53,500 nucleotides of DNA from Rhodoplanes sp. (GCF_013377085.1 NZ_JACAAX010000047.1:1-53500); one strand, 5' to 3'. Positions 42,582 to 52,752 are shown, counted from the first letter of the stretch. Numbers and translations: made by a program. Notes: generated by a model not told the origin, from the sequence alone.

Positions 42582-43951
42582 CGCCGCCCCCGCCCGCGCG
42601 CCTCGTCGACCTCGTGATCACGGGCGGCCTCGTCGTCGCGCCGGAGACGACCGTGCCGGCCGCCATCGCGGTCGACCAGGGCCGCATCGTCGCCATCGGG
42701 CAGCCCGACGCACTGCCGCCTGCCCGTGAAACGATCGACGCGACCGGGCTCTTCGTGTTGCCCGGCGCCATCGATGTTCACGTGCATTTCCGCGAGCCCG
42801 GGTTCTCGCACAAGGAGACCTGGACGAGCGCCACGCAGGCCGCCGCGGTCGGCGGCGTCACTACGGTGTTCGACATGCCGAACACCGACCCGCCGACCGG
42901 AAGCGTCGCGGCCCTGGAGCAGAAGCACGCCATCGCGGCCGCGCAGGCGATCGTCGATTTCGGCCTCTACGGACTGATCGGCGAGACAAATCTCGATCAG
43001 CTCGAGGCGATGGCGCAGGCCGGCGCCGCCAGCTTCAAGCTCTATATGGGCAGCGAGAATCCCTTGGTGCCCTGCCCGTGCGACGGCGCCATCGTCGAGG
43101 CCTTCGAGATTATGGCGCGGCTCGGCATCCGCTGCACCGTGCATGCCGAGAACACGCCGCTGCTGTCCTGGCGGGGCGAGCGCCTGCGCGCCGCCGGCCG
43201 CACCGATGCGGCCGCCCATCTCGAACAGCACATCGACCTCGCCGCCGTCGAGGCGGTATCCCGCACCGCCGTGTTCGCCGAGTGGACGGGCGCCAAGGTG
43301 CACATCGCCCACGAGAGCACGCGCCATTCGCTGCCGCATATCCGCTTCGCCAAGGACCGCGGCGTCGACATGACGGTCGAGACCTGCCCGCACTATCTGT
43401 TCCTGTCCACCGACGACGGCGCCCGGCTCGGCGAGAATTTCATGCGGGTGAAGCCGCCGGTGCGCGAGCCGGGGCACGCCGGGCCGCTGTGGAACGCGCT
43501 TTTGGACGGCACCATCGACATCCTTTCCACCGACCACGCCCCGCATCTGCGCGCCGAGAAGATGCGGCCGGTGATCTGGGACTGCGCGCCGGGCTTTCCC
43601 GGCGTCGAGACCTCGATGGTGCTGATGCTCGCCGAAGTGTCCCGCGGCTGCCTCACGCTCGGCCAATACGTGCGGATGGCCTGCGAGGCGCCGGCAAAGG
43701 CCTTTGGCCTCTATCCGCGCAAGGGCGTGCTGGCGGTCGGCGCCGACGCCGACATCGTGCTGGTCGACATGGAAAAAACCGGCCGCGTCGCGGCCGACGG
43801 GCTGCACTCGATCGGCAACGCGACGCCGTTCGAAAGCTTCGAGATCCGCGGACGGCCGGTGCGCACCTTGGTGCGCGGCGCCACCGTCGCCCTCGACGGC
43901 CGCCCGGTCGGCACGCCCGGCTGGGGCCGCGCCGTCACGGCGCCGAGATAG
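42578..43951 (+). CDS. Dihydroorotase/allantoinase/hydantoinase-type cyclic amidohydrolase
   Basis: 457 residues from a GTG overlapping the previous stop. Catalytic motifs: DVHVHFREPGFSHKET (HxH), DMPNTDPPT, FKLYMGSENP (the Lys that is carboxylated to bridge two zinc ions), CTVHAEN, VHIAHEST and LSTDHAPH (the final Asp). This set belongs to class I dihydroorotases and allantoinases, which open or close cyclic amides. No other pyrimidine or purine genes are nearby, so a housekeeping role in pyrimidine synthesis is less likely than cyclic-amide opening within this catabolic cluster. It is the last gene of the run. Confidence 0.9.
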   Translation: MTPPPPARLVDLVITGGLVVAPETTVPAAIAVDQGRIVAIGQPDALPPARETIDATGLFVLPGAIDVHVHFREPGFSHKETWTSATQAAAVGGVTTVFDMPNTDPPTGSVAALEQKHAIAAAQAIVDFGLYGLIGETNLDQLEAMAQAGAASFKLYMGSENPLVPCPCDGAIVEAFEIMARLGIRCTVHAENTPLLSWRGERLRAAGRTDAAAHLEQHIDLAAVEAVSRTAVFAEWTGAKVHIAHESTRHSLPHIRFAKDRGVDMTVETCPHYLFLSTDDGARLGENFMRVKPPVREPGHAGPLWNALLDGTIDILSTDHAPHLRAEKMRPVIWDCAPGFPGVETSMVLMLAEVSRGCLTLGQYVRMACEAPAKAFGLYPRKGVLAVGADADIVLVDMEKTGRVAADGLHSIGNATPFESFEIRGRPVRTLVRGATVALDGRPVGTPGWGRAVTAPR

Positions 43952-44037
43952 ACGCGGCCCGATGCCGGCGCAACGGTCAGCGCCGTGCCGCGCCGCGACG
44001 ACCTTCGACTCCGGCTGCGGCCGGGCCGCTTCGACGC

Positions 44038-44535
44038 TCAGGCCGCCGGCGCCCTATCGGACCGCCGCCAGTGGCAGTCGCGGTGGCAGCAGCTCTCGTG
44101 TCCGTCCAGAACGCGCTTGTTGATGCGGAGCAGGCGGTCGCAGAGCGTCGAGATCGCCAGCGGCTTCTCGATCGGGTAGCAGACATGGAGGCCGAGCCCG
44201 TAACCGAGATCGGCGGCCGCATCGATGACGTTTCGGCCGGCTCCGCCGACGATCAGCACCGGAATGACGCAGCCGAGCGCCGCCAGCGCCGCGAAGAACT
44301 CCCCGACGTCGCGCCCCCCCACCGTCGTTTCCGAGACGATGCAATCGAAATTGTGGGTTTCGATCATGGCCTCCGCATCGGCGAAAGTGGGCACCGCGAC
44401 CGGTGCCCATCCGACCGTCGCGGCGAACTGGGAGATCGCCCGCCGGCTGGCGGCGTCGTCGTCGAGGACCAGCACGGAATTGCGCCAGAGAATCCGGCGG
44501 GGCGTCGGAACCAGGTCGGTTGCGGGCGAGTGCAT
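44038..44535 (-). CDS. Receiver-domain protein with Glu at the phospho-acceptor position
   Basis: 165 residues, a single response-regulator fold without output domain. The acidic cluster Asp25-Asp27 (VLVLDDD) and Lys124-Pro125 (IEKP) are conserved. The strand that should end in the phosphorylatable Asp reads FDCIVSETT, with Glu69 there, and the switch Thr/Ser position is Gly (VLIVGGAG). The protein therefore cannot be phosphorylated normally and may mimic the active state. A Cys/His-rich C-terminal tail (ESCCHRDCHW) is odd and may bind metal. The ATG at 44535 has GGAG upstream; a TTG at 44553 is in frame. No histidine kinase is nearby. Confidence 0.75.
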   Translation of the reverse strand: MHSPATDLVPTPRRILWRNSVLVLDDDAASRRAISQFAATVGWAPVAVPTFADAEAMIETHNFDCIVSETTVGGRDVGEFFAALAALGCVIPVLIVGGAGRNVIDAAADLGYGLGLHVCYPIEKPLAISTLCDRLLRINKRVLDGHESCCHRDCHWRRSDRAPAA

Positions 44536-44823
44536 GTGAAGGCTCCGTCGCAAAGGAAAAGCGCCGCATTGCGACCGGACTGGATCGCCGTCGGCGCAGG
44601 AGACTCACGGAAGGGGGGTGATTACAACGTCACGAATCGGGAGCGTTGAGGCAGCAGTCGACGACAACGCCCGGTCGCCCATTGACGCCGATCAAAAATG
44701 GCAACCGCAGTGACAGATTTGACGTCGCCGCGGCGCGAAAAACACGGGTGGTCGAGGTGAGCGGGCGGTGGCGAGGCGGCCCGACGGGAGGTGTTCCGTC
44801 GCCCTGCGGCAAGGCGCGAGGAC

Positions 44824-45548
44824 TCAGGAGGTCTGCATCCGAAGTCGCCCGAGCACGGTCGCTCGCCCCGAGACGACATAGCGGCGGCAGCGTCCGATCA
44901 GCTTCTCGGCCGGACCGCGAAGGCGCCCCGGCATCGTGCCGACGAGCCGGACCAAGGCCGGATGATAGGATGCGATCCTGTGGGTCTTGTGAAAGTCGCC
45001 GAACACCGAATCCCATTCGGCGTCGTCCTCGCCGAAGCTCTCCGGAACCCGGACGCGGGTGATGCTGTCGCCGATCGGTCCGGTCGCGACCGAGGGCGCA
45101 TCGCTCAGAAAAAGCAGATGGAAGGACGATGGCGGGCGCCAGCGAGCCAGCGCCCGGAGCAATCGTTCCGCCGCGTCCGGCGGTGCCGTCCCCGGCATCT
45201 CGTGCCGGACGAACAGGATGCGCGCCGGCGATGACAGCGCCCGGCGGAAGCGATGAACCAGGAAAGCCCGCTGCGCCGCCACCCGCCCGTGCTGGGTCAT
45301 GAAATCCGGATGCAACGGATAATCGTGGACGTGACCGAAATCGAAATGCCGATCGAAGACCCACCCGTCGCGGAACTCCATGCGGTCGGGCTGGAGCATT
45401 CCCGAGAACCCGGTCTCGATGGCGGCGACGGCCCCTCGTTCCGCGACCAGACCCAGTCGAACGGCATCGTGCCCGAATGGATCATCATGCGGCGCTGGTG
45501 CTGCGCCGTGTAGCAACGATGACCCAGGCTGATCACCAGATCGAGCAT
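44824..45548 (-). pseudogene. DUF1796 (papain-like cysteine peptidase fold) gene with a single-base frameshift
   Basis: The N-terminal part (MLDLVISLGHRCYTAQHQRR, MIHSGTMPFDWVWSRNEG) is in one minus-strand frame, and the continuation (AVAAIETGFSGMLQPDRMEF, HFDFGHVHDYPLHPD, HRIASYH...) is in another. Together they give the DUF1796 layout: SLG..C at the start, PFDW, then the HD/H motifs. The frame changes at the run of four C at 45432-45435 (four G on the coding strand); five would join the frames exactly. Either the gene is broken, the run is slippage-prone, or the sequence has a one-base error. Start ATG at 45548 follows GGAGGG. Confidence 0.65.
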
Positions 45549-45933
45549 GCGACGACGTCCCTCCGATCCAAAACCGTCGACGAGCAGGCCGCACACGCGC
45601 ATCGAGCAACCGAGCCGGGACCTTTCCCTGCGCCCCATTTGAGCGCGAGACGCACGTCAATGCAACCGTTAGGCGATCCGTACAGGAATACTAGTCATAC
45701 GTGTTCGTGGGGATTTCCGGCACAAAGTCCCGCCAGCCGCGTGGCCTGGCCGAAACGGCATCGCAGCGCCGTCACGGGGTGGCTCGACCGGAGCATCGCG
45801 CGCGGGTCCCGCCTGGCGGCACCCGGCGGTCTCGCGCGAGGACGAACCCGACCCGCACGGGTCCACGGCACCGTCGCCCGAACAGCCGACGGCCATCTCG
45901 ACCAAAAACCCGGTGTGGATACGGATCGTTCGC
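45549..45933. other. Gene-free gap between the DUF1796 gene and tRNA-Thr
   Basis: 385 bp. An AT-richer patch around 45680-45715 (AGGAATACTAGTCATACGTG) could be the promoter of the DUF1796 gene. The remainder is GC-rich and shows no gene, repeat or hairpin that I trust. Confidence 0.4.
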
Positions 45934-46008
<75 letters not shown>

Positions 46009-46381
46009 ATCGCGCCCGCATTTGCCGGGCGACGCACGGCTCGGGACGGGGGTTCCTTGCCACAAGGCCGGGGGCGGCGCAAGCGTCGGCCTAGGCCCGC
46101 CCGGGCGGTTCCAGGGGCAGCCGTCGCCGGATGGCCGCCGGAGCCCGTTGATTCGCCCACAAGCGGTTGATCTTTATCATTCTACCGAGGGGTGGCTTCG
46201 CCCACGATCCGGCCCGTGCCGGCCGCGCGGCCGGCACGGTGTGTATCTCGCGGTCGTCCCACCGGTGCTCCTCGTCTCGACAAGGCGAGCCGGTCGCTGG
46301 AGCGTTTCGCTCCGCCGACACCGTTTCGCCCCCGGAAAGCTGCGCCGGCGCCAGGCGACCGCCTCGAGCGGGGGCTTCAAC
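46009..46381 (+). promoter_or_regulatory. Intergenic region ahead of the atoE-like gene
   Basis: 373 bp. It carries the tRNA promoter (minus strand, near 46010-46060) and the leader of the atoE-like gene, including an FNR-like box at 46167-46180. The atoE frame is open across it, but the encoded residues are Arg/Pro-rich and unlike the family, so it is treated as untranslated. Confidence 0.5.
46167..46180 (+). promoter_or_regulatory. FNR/FixK-like box
   Basis: TTGATCTTTATCAT matches the TTGAT-N4-ATCAA consensus at nine of ten defined positions. It lies 201 bp before the atoE-like start codon and 158 bp from the tRNA. If functional it would link the transporter to low-oxygen control. Confidence 0.45.
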
Positions 46382-47827
46382 ATGAGCATCGATCTGGGCG
46401 TCGAGTCGCTTCGTCCGAAGAGCGGCCGCACGCCGGAACAGGAAAGCGGCTTCGCCCGCTTCGCCATCGTCTTCACCAACTGGTCCGAGCGCTGGTATCC
46501 GGACTCCTTCGTCTTCGCCGCCCTGACCGTGATCGGCGTGGCGATCGCCGCGGTGTCGCTCGGCGGCAAGCCGCTCGATGTCGCCGTCGCCTTCGGCACC
46601 GGCTTCTGGACCATCATCATCTTCACGATGCAGATGGCCATGGTGGTCATCACCGGCTTCGTGGTGGCGACCTCGCCGCCCGCCGCGGCCTTCATCGACT
46701 GGATCGCCCGGCTGCCGCGCACCGGCCGCGGCGCCATCGCCTTCATCGCCTTCGTCAGCATGTCGGCCTCGTTCCTCAACTGGGCTTTCAGCATGATCCT
46801 GGGCGGCCTGCTGGTGCAGGCGCTGGCGCGGCGCACCGAGCTCAAGATGGATTACCGGGCCGGCGGCGCCGCCGCCTATCTCGGGCTCGGCGCCACCTGG
46901 GCGCTCGGCCTCAACTCCTCGGCGGCGCAGCTCCAGGCCAATCCGGGCAGCCTGCCCAAGGCGATCTCGGACATCACCGGCGTCATCCCGTTCACCGAGA
47001 CGATCTTCCTGTGGCAGTCGATGGCGATGGCGCTGATCATCCTGATCGTGTCGGTGCTGATCGCCTATTTCTCGGCGCCGCGTGCCGGGGCCGCCAAGAC
47101 GGCCGAGGATTTCGGCATCGACCTGACCCCGAAGGTCGGCGACGGCTTCAAGGCGTTCCGCCCCGGCGAGTGGCTGGAGCGCACCCCGATCATCTCGATC
47201 CTGCTCGCCGTGCTGGGCTTCGGCTTCATCTATGTCGAGTTCACCACCAAGGATCCGTTGCTGGCGATCTCCAACCTCAACACCTACAACCTGCTGTTCC
47301 TGCTGGTCGGCCTGGTGCTGCATTGGCGGCTCGGCAACTTCCTCGCGGCGGTCTCCAAGGCGGTGCCGACCACGGCCGGCGTCTTGATCCAGTTTCCGCT
47401 CTACGGCTCGATCGCCGTGATGCTCACGGCCGTGAAGGGCTCCGACGGCTTCACCATCTCGCACCACCTCGCCAACCTGTTCGTCAGCGTCTCCAACCAG
47501 GAAACCTTCCCGGTGCTGATGGGCATCTACTCGGCCGTGCTGGGCTTTCTGGTGCCGTCGGGCGGCGGCAAGTGGATCATCGAGGCGCCCTATGTGATGC
47601 AGGCCGCCAAGGACCTGCACACCCACATGGGCTGGGCCGTGCAGGTCTACAACGCGGCGGAAGCCATCCCGAACCTGATCAACCCGTTCTGGATGCTGCC
47701 GCTGATCGGCGTGCTCGGCCTGAAGGCGCGCGACATCGTCGGCTTCACCTTTACGCAGTTCATCTTCCACATCCCGATGGTGCTGTTCCTGCTGTGGTTC
47801 TTCGGCCGCACCCTGCTGCCGACCTGA
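46382..47827 (+). CDS. atoE: AtoE-family short-chain fatty acid transporter
   Basis: 481 residues with about twelve transmembrane segments. Family landmarks: SERWYPDSFVFAALTVIGVA, FGTGFWTIIIFTMQMAMVVI, FVSMSASFLNWAFSMILGGL, GLGATWALGLNSSAAQLQA and FLVPSGGGKWIIEAPYVMQA. AtoE proteins take up acetate/butyrate-type acids with protons. The ATG at 46382 is chosen because homologues begin just before WSERWYPD; the frame is open about 120 codons further upstream without family similarity. No atoDAB genes are nearby, so the transporter acts alone here. Confidence 0.92.
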   Translation: MSIDLGVESLRPKSGRTPEQESGFARFAIVFTNWSERWYPDSFVFAALTVIGVAIAAVSLGGKPLDVAVAFGTGFWTIIIFTMQMAMVVITGFVVATSPPAAAFIDWIARLPRTGRGAIAFIAFVSMSASFLNWAFSMILGGLLVQALARRTELKMDYRAGGAAAYLGLGATWALGLNSSAAQLQANPGSLPKAISDITGVIPFTETIFLWQSMAMALIILIVSVLIAYFSAPRAGAAKTAEDFGIDLTPKVGDGFKAFRPGEWLERTPIISILLAVLGFGFIYVEFTTKDPLLAISNLNTYNLLFLLVGLVLHWRLGNFLAAVSKAVPTTAGVLIQFPLYGSIAVMLTAVKGSDGFTISHHLANLFVSVSNQETFPVLMGIYSAVLGFLVPSGGGKWIIEAPYVMQAAKDLHTHMGWAVQVYNAAEAIPNLINPFWMLPLIGVLGLKARDIVGFTFTQFIFHIPMVLFLLWFFGRTLLPT

Positions 47828-47845
47828 CCGTGGCGACATGATCTT

Positions 47846-47876
47846 TCCGGGCGGCGGGCCTGCCCCGCCGCCCGGA
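47846..47876 (+). terminator. Strong stem-loop after the atoE-like gene
   Basis: A perfect 13-bp inverted repeat (TCCGGGCGGCGGG / CCCGCCGCCCGGA) with a 5-nt loop lies 18 bp after the stop. A second GC hairpin (GCGGCCCGGC / GCCGGGCCGC, 47910-47944) follows. Neither has a T-run, but the first is a very stable termination candidate. Confidence 0.65.
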
Positions 47877-47962
47877 CCCGTTTCGGAGCATCGCGAATCG
47901 GGTCGCCGAGCGGCCCGGCAGGCGCGTTGCGCCGGCCGGGCCGCCGTGCTCTAAGGCCCGCC

Positions 47963-48172
47963 ATGGCCGAGTCCGGAAAAGCGCAGGAGCGCGCCGCCCG
48001 CGAGCAGCGCCTGTCGGCGGCGCTGCGGGAAAACCTGAGGCGCCGCAAGGCCCAGTCGCGCGCCCGCACGGTGCCGGCTGCCGGGGCATCCCCGGACGCC
48101 GCGATGTCGCCCGAACGCCCGGCCGAGTCCCACGATTCCGCCGGATTCCTCGACGAGAACCAGCCCGGGTAG
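47963..48172 (+). CDS. Small basic coiled-coil protein upstream of murA
   Basis: 69 residues. The first half is a charged helix ([20 protein letters not shown], then KAQSRAR), a pattern I associate with small conserved Hyphomicrobiales proteins of unknown function. The second half is low-complexity and acidic at the end. The ATG was chosen because the helix starts right behind it; upstream codons are intergenic hairpin. It lies 68 bp before murA and may share its transcript. Confidence 0.65.
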   Translation: MAESGKAQERAAREQRLSAALRENLRRRKAQSRARTVPAAGASPDAAMSPERPAESHDSAGFLDENQPG

Positions 48173-48240
48173 GCACGGGCAAGACAACACGCGGGCGGCG
48201 CTGCCGGACTATTCCGGCCGCTGCACCGGGAGGGGGCATC

Positions 48241-49530
<1,290 letters not shown>

Positions 49531-49633
49531 GTTTTCACGCGGCCTCGAGAAAATCGGGGACGCCTCGTCGGGGAACCGATACCGCGGTGCGGCATTGGCT
49601 CACGAACAACCCACGCACCCCGCGAGGCGGATC

Positions 49634-50032
49634 ATGCATTCCAGGATGCCACGTTTGGCCGCGCTGACGCTCGCCGGCACCCTCGCGGCGCTCGCGACCG
49701 CCGCACACGCCCAGCAGAACCCGCCGCTGCCGGCGATGCCGTCGACCGGCGGTGTGAGCACGCTGTCGAGCCAGCCGGTGGCTCTCACCGAGGATCAGAA
49801 GCGGGCGGTCGCCCGCGCCGTCGCACAGGCCGGCCGCAAGGTGGCTGTGCCGCCCGGCGTCGATGCCCGGGTAGGCGCCGAGCTGCCCGCCTCCATGGAG
49901 CTCTACATGCTGCCCGATGTGGCGCTGGCCGACATTCCGGAAGCCAAGCCCTATCGCTACACCATCGTCGAGAATCGCGTCGTGCTGGTCGACCCCACCA
50001 ACATGCGGGTGGTCGAGGTCCTGGAGAAATAG
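49634..50032 (+). CDS. Exported DUF1236-type protein (short)
   Basis: 132 residues. A signal peptide (LAALTLAGTLAALATAAHAQ) precedes a short Pro/Ser linker and a C-terminal domain ending MLPDVALADIPEAKPYRYTI, then VENRVVLVDPTNMRVVEVLE, the pattern of DUF1236 proteins that abound in Bradyrhizobium-type bacteria. Function unknown. The ATG at 49634 follows GCGAGGCGG. Confidence 0.8.
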   Translation: MHSRMPRLAALTLAGTLAALATAAHAQQNPPLPAMPSTGGVSTLSSQPVALTEDQKRAVARAVAQAGRKVAVPPGVDARVGAELPASMELYMLPDVALADIPEAKPYRYTIVENRVVLVDPTNMRVVEVLEK

Positions 50033-50051
50033 CGAGCGCGGAGCTGCGGCG

Positions 50052-50516
50052 TCACGACGACGGGCCGGCGCTTTTCGGTCTCGACCGGGAGCCGGCGGAT
50101 CGCGCGGTCGCCCGCGTGGCGACGTTCAGCGCAACGGCGGCACGAACAAGCGCCTTGAACGCCTCCTCGTCGATCTCGTCGCCCTCGCGCAGATCGATCG
50201 CCCGCCTGGTGTTGCCGTCGAGGCTTGAATTGAAAAGGCGCGCGGGGTCCTTCAACGAGGCGCCCTTGGCGAAGGTCATTTTCACGACGGCTTTGTACGT
50301 CTCGCCCGTGAAGATGATGCCGGCATGCTCCCACACCGGAACCCCTCGCCACTTCCACGTCTCGACGACATCGGGACAAGCGTCCTTGACGAGAGCTCGG
50401 ACGCGGGCGAGCGTCTCGCCACGCCAGTCACCCAGCTCCTTGATCTTCGCATCGATCAGCCGAGCCGCGGACGCGTCGGCTGTGGCGGCGTCCGAACCGG
50501 TCGCGCTCTTGGTCAT
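50052..50516 (-). CDS. DUF1801 (YdhG-like) protein
   Basis: 154 residues. Landmarks WRGETLARVRALVKDACPDV, VETWKWRGVPVWEHAGIIFT and KMTFAKGASLKDPARLFNSS belong to the DUF1801/YdhG family, small cytosolic proteins of unknown role with an iron-cofactor-like fold. An Arg/Ser/Pro-rich tail ends the protein. ATG 50516 is preferred over a TTG at 50525 because of the GGAAGG site upstream. Confidence 0.82.
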   Translation of the reverse strand: MTKSATGSDAATADASAARLIDAKIKELGDWRGETLARVRALVKDACPDVVETWKWRGVPVWEHAGIIFTGETYKAVVKMTFAKGASLKDPARLFNSSLDGNTRRAIDLREGDEIDEEAFKALVRAAVALNVATRATARSAGSRSRPKSAGPSS

Positions 50517-50564
50517 CTGGGCCAACCCTTCCTTGCGATCGCTGCCGATCGGGGCTCTTCGGCG

Positions 50565-50933
50565 CTACTTCGCCGGCGACCCGGCCTTCAGCATACGGCT
50601 CGCCGCGGTCGGCAGCACGTCGAGGTAAGGCCCCATGAAAAACCGCTCGCCGGTGCCGTCGCCGAACGACGCGTCATAGGCATCGATCATCTCGCGCACC
50701 GTCGCGGCGCAGGCCGGCATCGAGTCGACGATCAGCTCGCCCATCATCGCGTCGGCGCTCGCCTGCCGTGAGCGCGGATCGGCCGCGATGGTCCGCATCA
50801 GGCAATCGGTCGTGGCGTGCATGGCGCTCTGCAGGGCGGCATGCGGAACGGCGGCCTGCTTCGGCTGCGGATCGAGCGGCCCGGTTGCAGCCGTCACCAC
50901 CAGCGACACGGCGAGCAGCGGTGCCATGATCAT
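50565..50933 (-). CDS. Small exported hypothetical protein
   Basis: 122 residues. MIMAPLLAVSLVVTAATGPL is a short signal sequence, followed by a helical mature part with two cysteines (TTDCLMRTIAADP, SMPACAATVREMIDAYDA) that could form a disulfide. I do not recognise the family. GGGGGAG precedes the start, and the gene ends 48 bp before the DUF1801 start on the same strand. Confidence 0.65.
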   Translation of the reverse strand: MIMAPLLAVSLVVTAATGPLDPQPKQAAVPHAALQSAMHATTDCLMRTIAADPRSRQASADAMMGELIVDSMPACAATVREMIDAYDASFGDGTGERFFMGPYLDVLPTAASRMLKAGSPAK

Positions 50934-51201
50934 GGAACGTCTCCCCCGTTCGGCCCTGCACACGTCCCCCGCGCGCGCCCGCGCACTCCCGACAAAGCAA
51001 GAGGCACGCCAGCCACTCGCGGCGGCCACGTTCCAATCTATTGGAAACATCCTTAACGGCGCGTTTGGACTTGCGGCGTGGCCGTGGCGAAACAGGTGGC
51101 GGGCCGCGCCCAGGAACCCGGCCGGCCCGCGGGTCAACAGGTCGCCCCTCCCCCTGGGTTTTGCGGCGCCGCCGCGCTGCCCAGGGGAGGGTGAACGCCA
51201 A

Positions 51202-51579
51202 TCAGGCCGGGCGGGCGGGATCGACCGCGGTCTTCCACTTCGACATGCTGTCCGCGATGATGCGGGTCGACGTCATGGCGGCCTGGTTGAGCTGGGCATA
51301 GCCGGCGAGCTCGCGCTGCACCCGCTCGCCTTCGCTCGAGATGTAGTCGCGCAGCGTCTGCAGCTCGCCGATCAGGTTGTCGATCTCGGCCAGCGACGTG
51401 CCGGCGACCCGCTGCACCAGGGTCGAGATGTTGCTCGCCGCGAACTCGCCCGAGCCGGTGTCGCCGCTGCGCCGCACCGGCGTGAAGTCGCGCCGGACGA
51501 ACTCGCGGATCTCGCCCTCGAACGTGGTGGCGGCGGCCTCGACGTCGTCCTGCGGCTGGATGGTGGTGTTCAACGTCAT
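51202..51579 (-). CDS. Small helical protein, possibly phasin-like
   Basis: 125 residues, nearly all predicted helix, without cysteine or signal peptide: TTFEGEIREFVRRDFTPVRR, ISTLVQRVAGTSLAEIDNLI, GELQTLRDYISSEGERVQRE and AAMTSTRIIADSMSKWKTAV. The amphipathic helices and the closing SMSKWK segment remind me of granule- or membrane-associated proteins in this order, but no family can be named with confidence. The start follows CGGGGAGAATG. Confidence 0.65.
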   Translation of the reverse strand: MTLNTTIQPQDDVEAAATTFEGEIREFVRRDFTPVRRSGDTGSGEFAASNISTLVQRVAGTSLAEIDNLIGELQTLRDYISSEGERVQRELAGYAQLNQAAMTSTRIIADSMSKWKTAVDPARPA

Positions 51580-51876
51580 TCTCCCCGTACTCCTGATTTG
51601 AACAAGTCAGTCCCCGTTGCGTGCGGCGCCCGAGCCCCGACCGCCTTTCGGCGGGCCCCCGGGGAGAAAGCGATGGCGCACCCAATCGAGACGATTAGCT
51701 CAGCCCAATGGGGCCTCGTCGGGGCCGATATGCGGCACCGTCTGCCCTCGTCGCGCCGAACGATCGTCGCATTTTGGAGATCCGGACCGACGCTCACGCA
51801 TCCGTGTGACGGCATGGCGGAACGGACCGGGAGCGACGGCGTTTGGTTGCAGTGCCTTCAGCACCGGAGAAACTGC
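51580..51876 (+). promoter_or_regulatory. Divergent intergenic region between the helical protein and the DUF1236 protein
   Basis: 297 bp containing both promoters. Near 51680-51705 the sequence is AT-richer (ATCGAGACGATTAGCTCAGC). No operator or ribosomal leader element is recognised. Confidence 0.35.
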
Positions 51877-52752
51877 ATGACCGCAACTCGCCTGCTCGCC
51901 GTCGGCCTGGCGCTCCTGTCGGGAACCGCCGCCGTGAACGCCCAGACCGTCATCTCCCGCGAGGTGTCGAACGAGCCCGTCGAGACCCTGATCACCCGCG
52001 GGCCGGACGGCATCACGGTGACGCGCCGGCCGCTGCAGACCATGGCGGCCCCGGTGGTCTCCACCACGCCGGTGTTCCCGACCTACGGCCCGTCCGGTGA
52101 GCTCTACACCCAGAGCTGGGTGCCGGCGCCCGCCTGGACCCCCGGCTATGCGGCGAGCCCGGGCTATGCCGTGGTCGCGCCCGCCGCGCCGGGCTATGGC
52201 AGCATCGACGTGCGCCCCTATGCGCCGCCGCCGGCGACGACCCGCACCGTCGTGGTCGACGAGGACGAGGTCATCGAGCCGACACGTCCCGCCGTGCGGA
52301 CGGCGCGGCGCGGCACCCCGCCCATCATGGCGCGCGCCGTCGAGCCGGAGCCGCGCAGCACGCGGACCGTGACGCGGCGCGTCACCACCGAGCCGATGGC
52401 CCTGGCGCCGACCGAGCGCACCGTGCTGTACCGCACGCTCGGGCAGCAACAGTCCTACGACCCGACCACCCTCGAGGTGGTGACGCCGACCTACGCGCGG
52501 CCCTACGGCACCACCGTCTATGCGCCGGGCTACGCGCCGGGATACGGCGGCTACGCCGCGGCGCCGGCGGTCCGCGCCGTCACCTACACGGTGGGCTCGA
52601 TCATTCCGGAGACCGTCACGCTCGCGCCGGTGCCGCGCCAGGTGCTGGTGCGGGTGCCGTCGGCCCGCGGCTACGGCTACGCCGTGGTCAACGACCGCGT
52701 GCTGCTGGTCGAGCCGACCACCGGCACCGTGGTGGCCGACATCACCCGCTGA
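51877..52752 (+). CDS. Exported DUF1236-type protein with repetitive linker (long)
   Basis: 291 residues. Signal peptide LLAVGLALLSGTAAVNAQ, then a Pro/Tyr/Ala/Thr-rich repetitive region (APGYG-, TRTV- and YAPGYAPGYGGY-type units) and a C-terminal DUF1236 module: VGSIIPETVTLAPVPRQVLV, then VVNDRVLLVEPTTGTVVADI. It is the larger cousin of the protein at 49634. The APGYG repeats suggest a surface or wall-associated disordered segment. The ATG at 51877 was chosen since the signal peptide starts there; the frame is open far upstream. Confidence 0.8.
   Translation: MTATRLLAVGLALLSGTAAVNAQTVISREVSNEPVETLITRGPDGITVTRRPLQTMAAPVVSTTPVFPTYGPSGELYTQSWVPAPAWTPGYAASPGYAVVAPAAPGYGSIDVRPYAPPPATTRTVVVDEDEVIEPTRPAVRTARRGTPPIMARAVEPEPRSTRTVTRRVTTEPMALAPTERTVLYRTLGQQQSYDPTTLEVVTPTYARPYGTTVYAPGYAPGYGGYAAAPAVRAVTYTVGSIIPETVTLAPVPRQVLVRVPSARGYGYAVVNDRVLLVEPTTGTVVADITR

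Noticed and set aside
42578-43951. Housekeeping pyrC (dihydroorotase)
   Set aside because: The motifs fit dihydroorotase/allantoinase, but the gene is locked into a catabolic transporter operon, so a biosynthetic name was not given.
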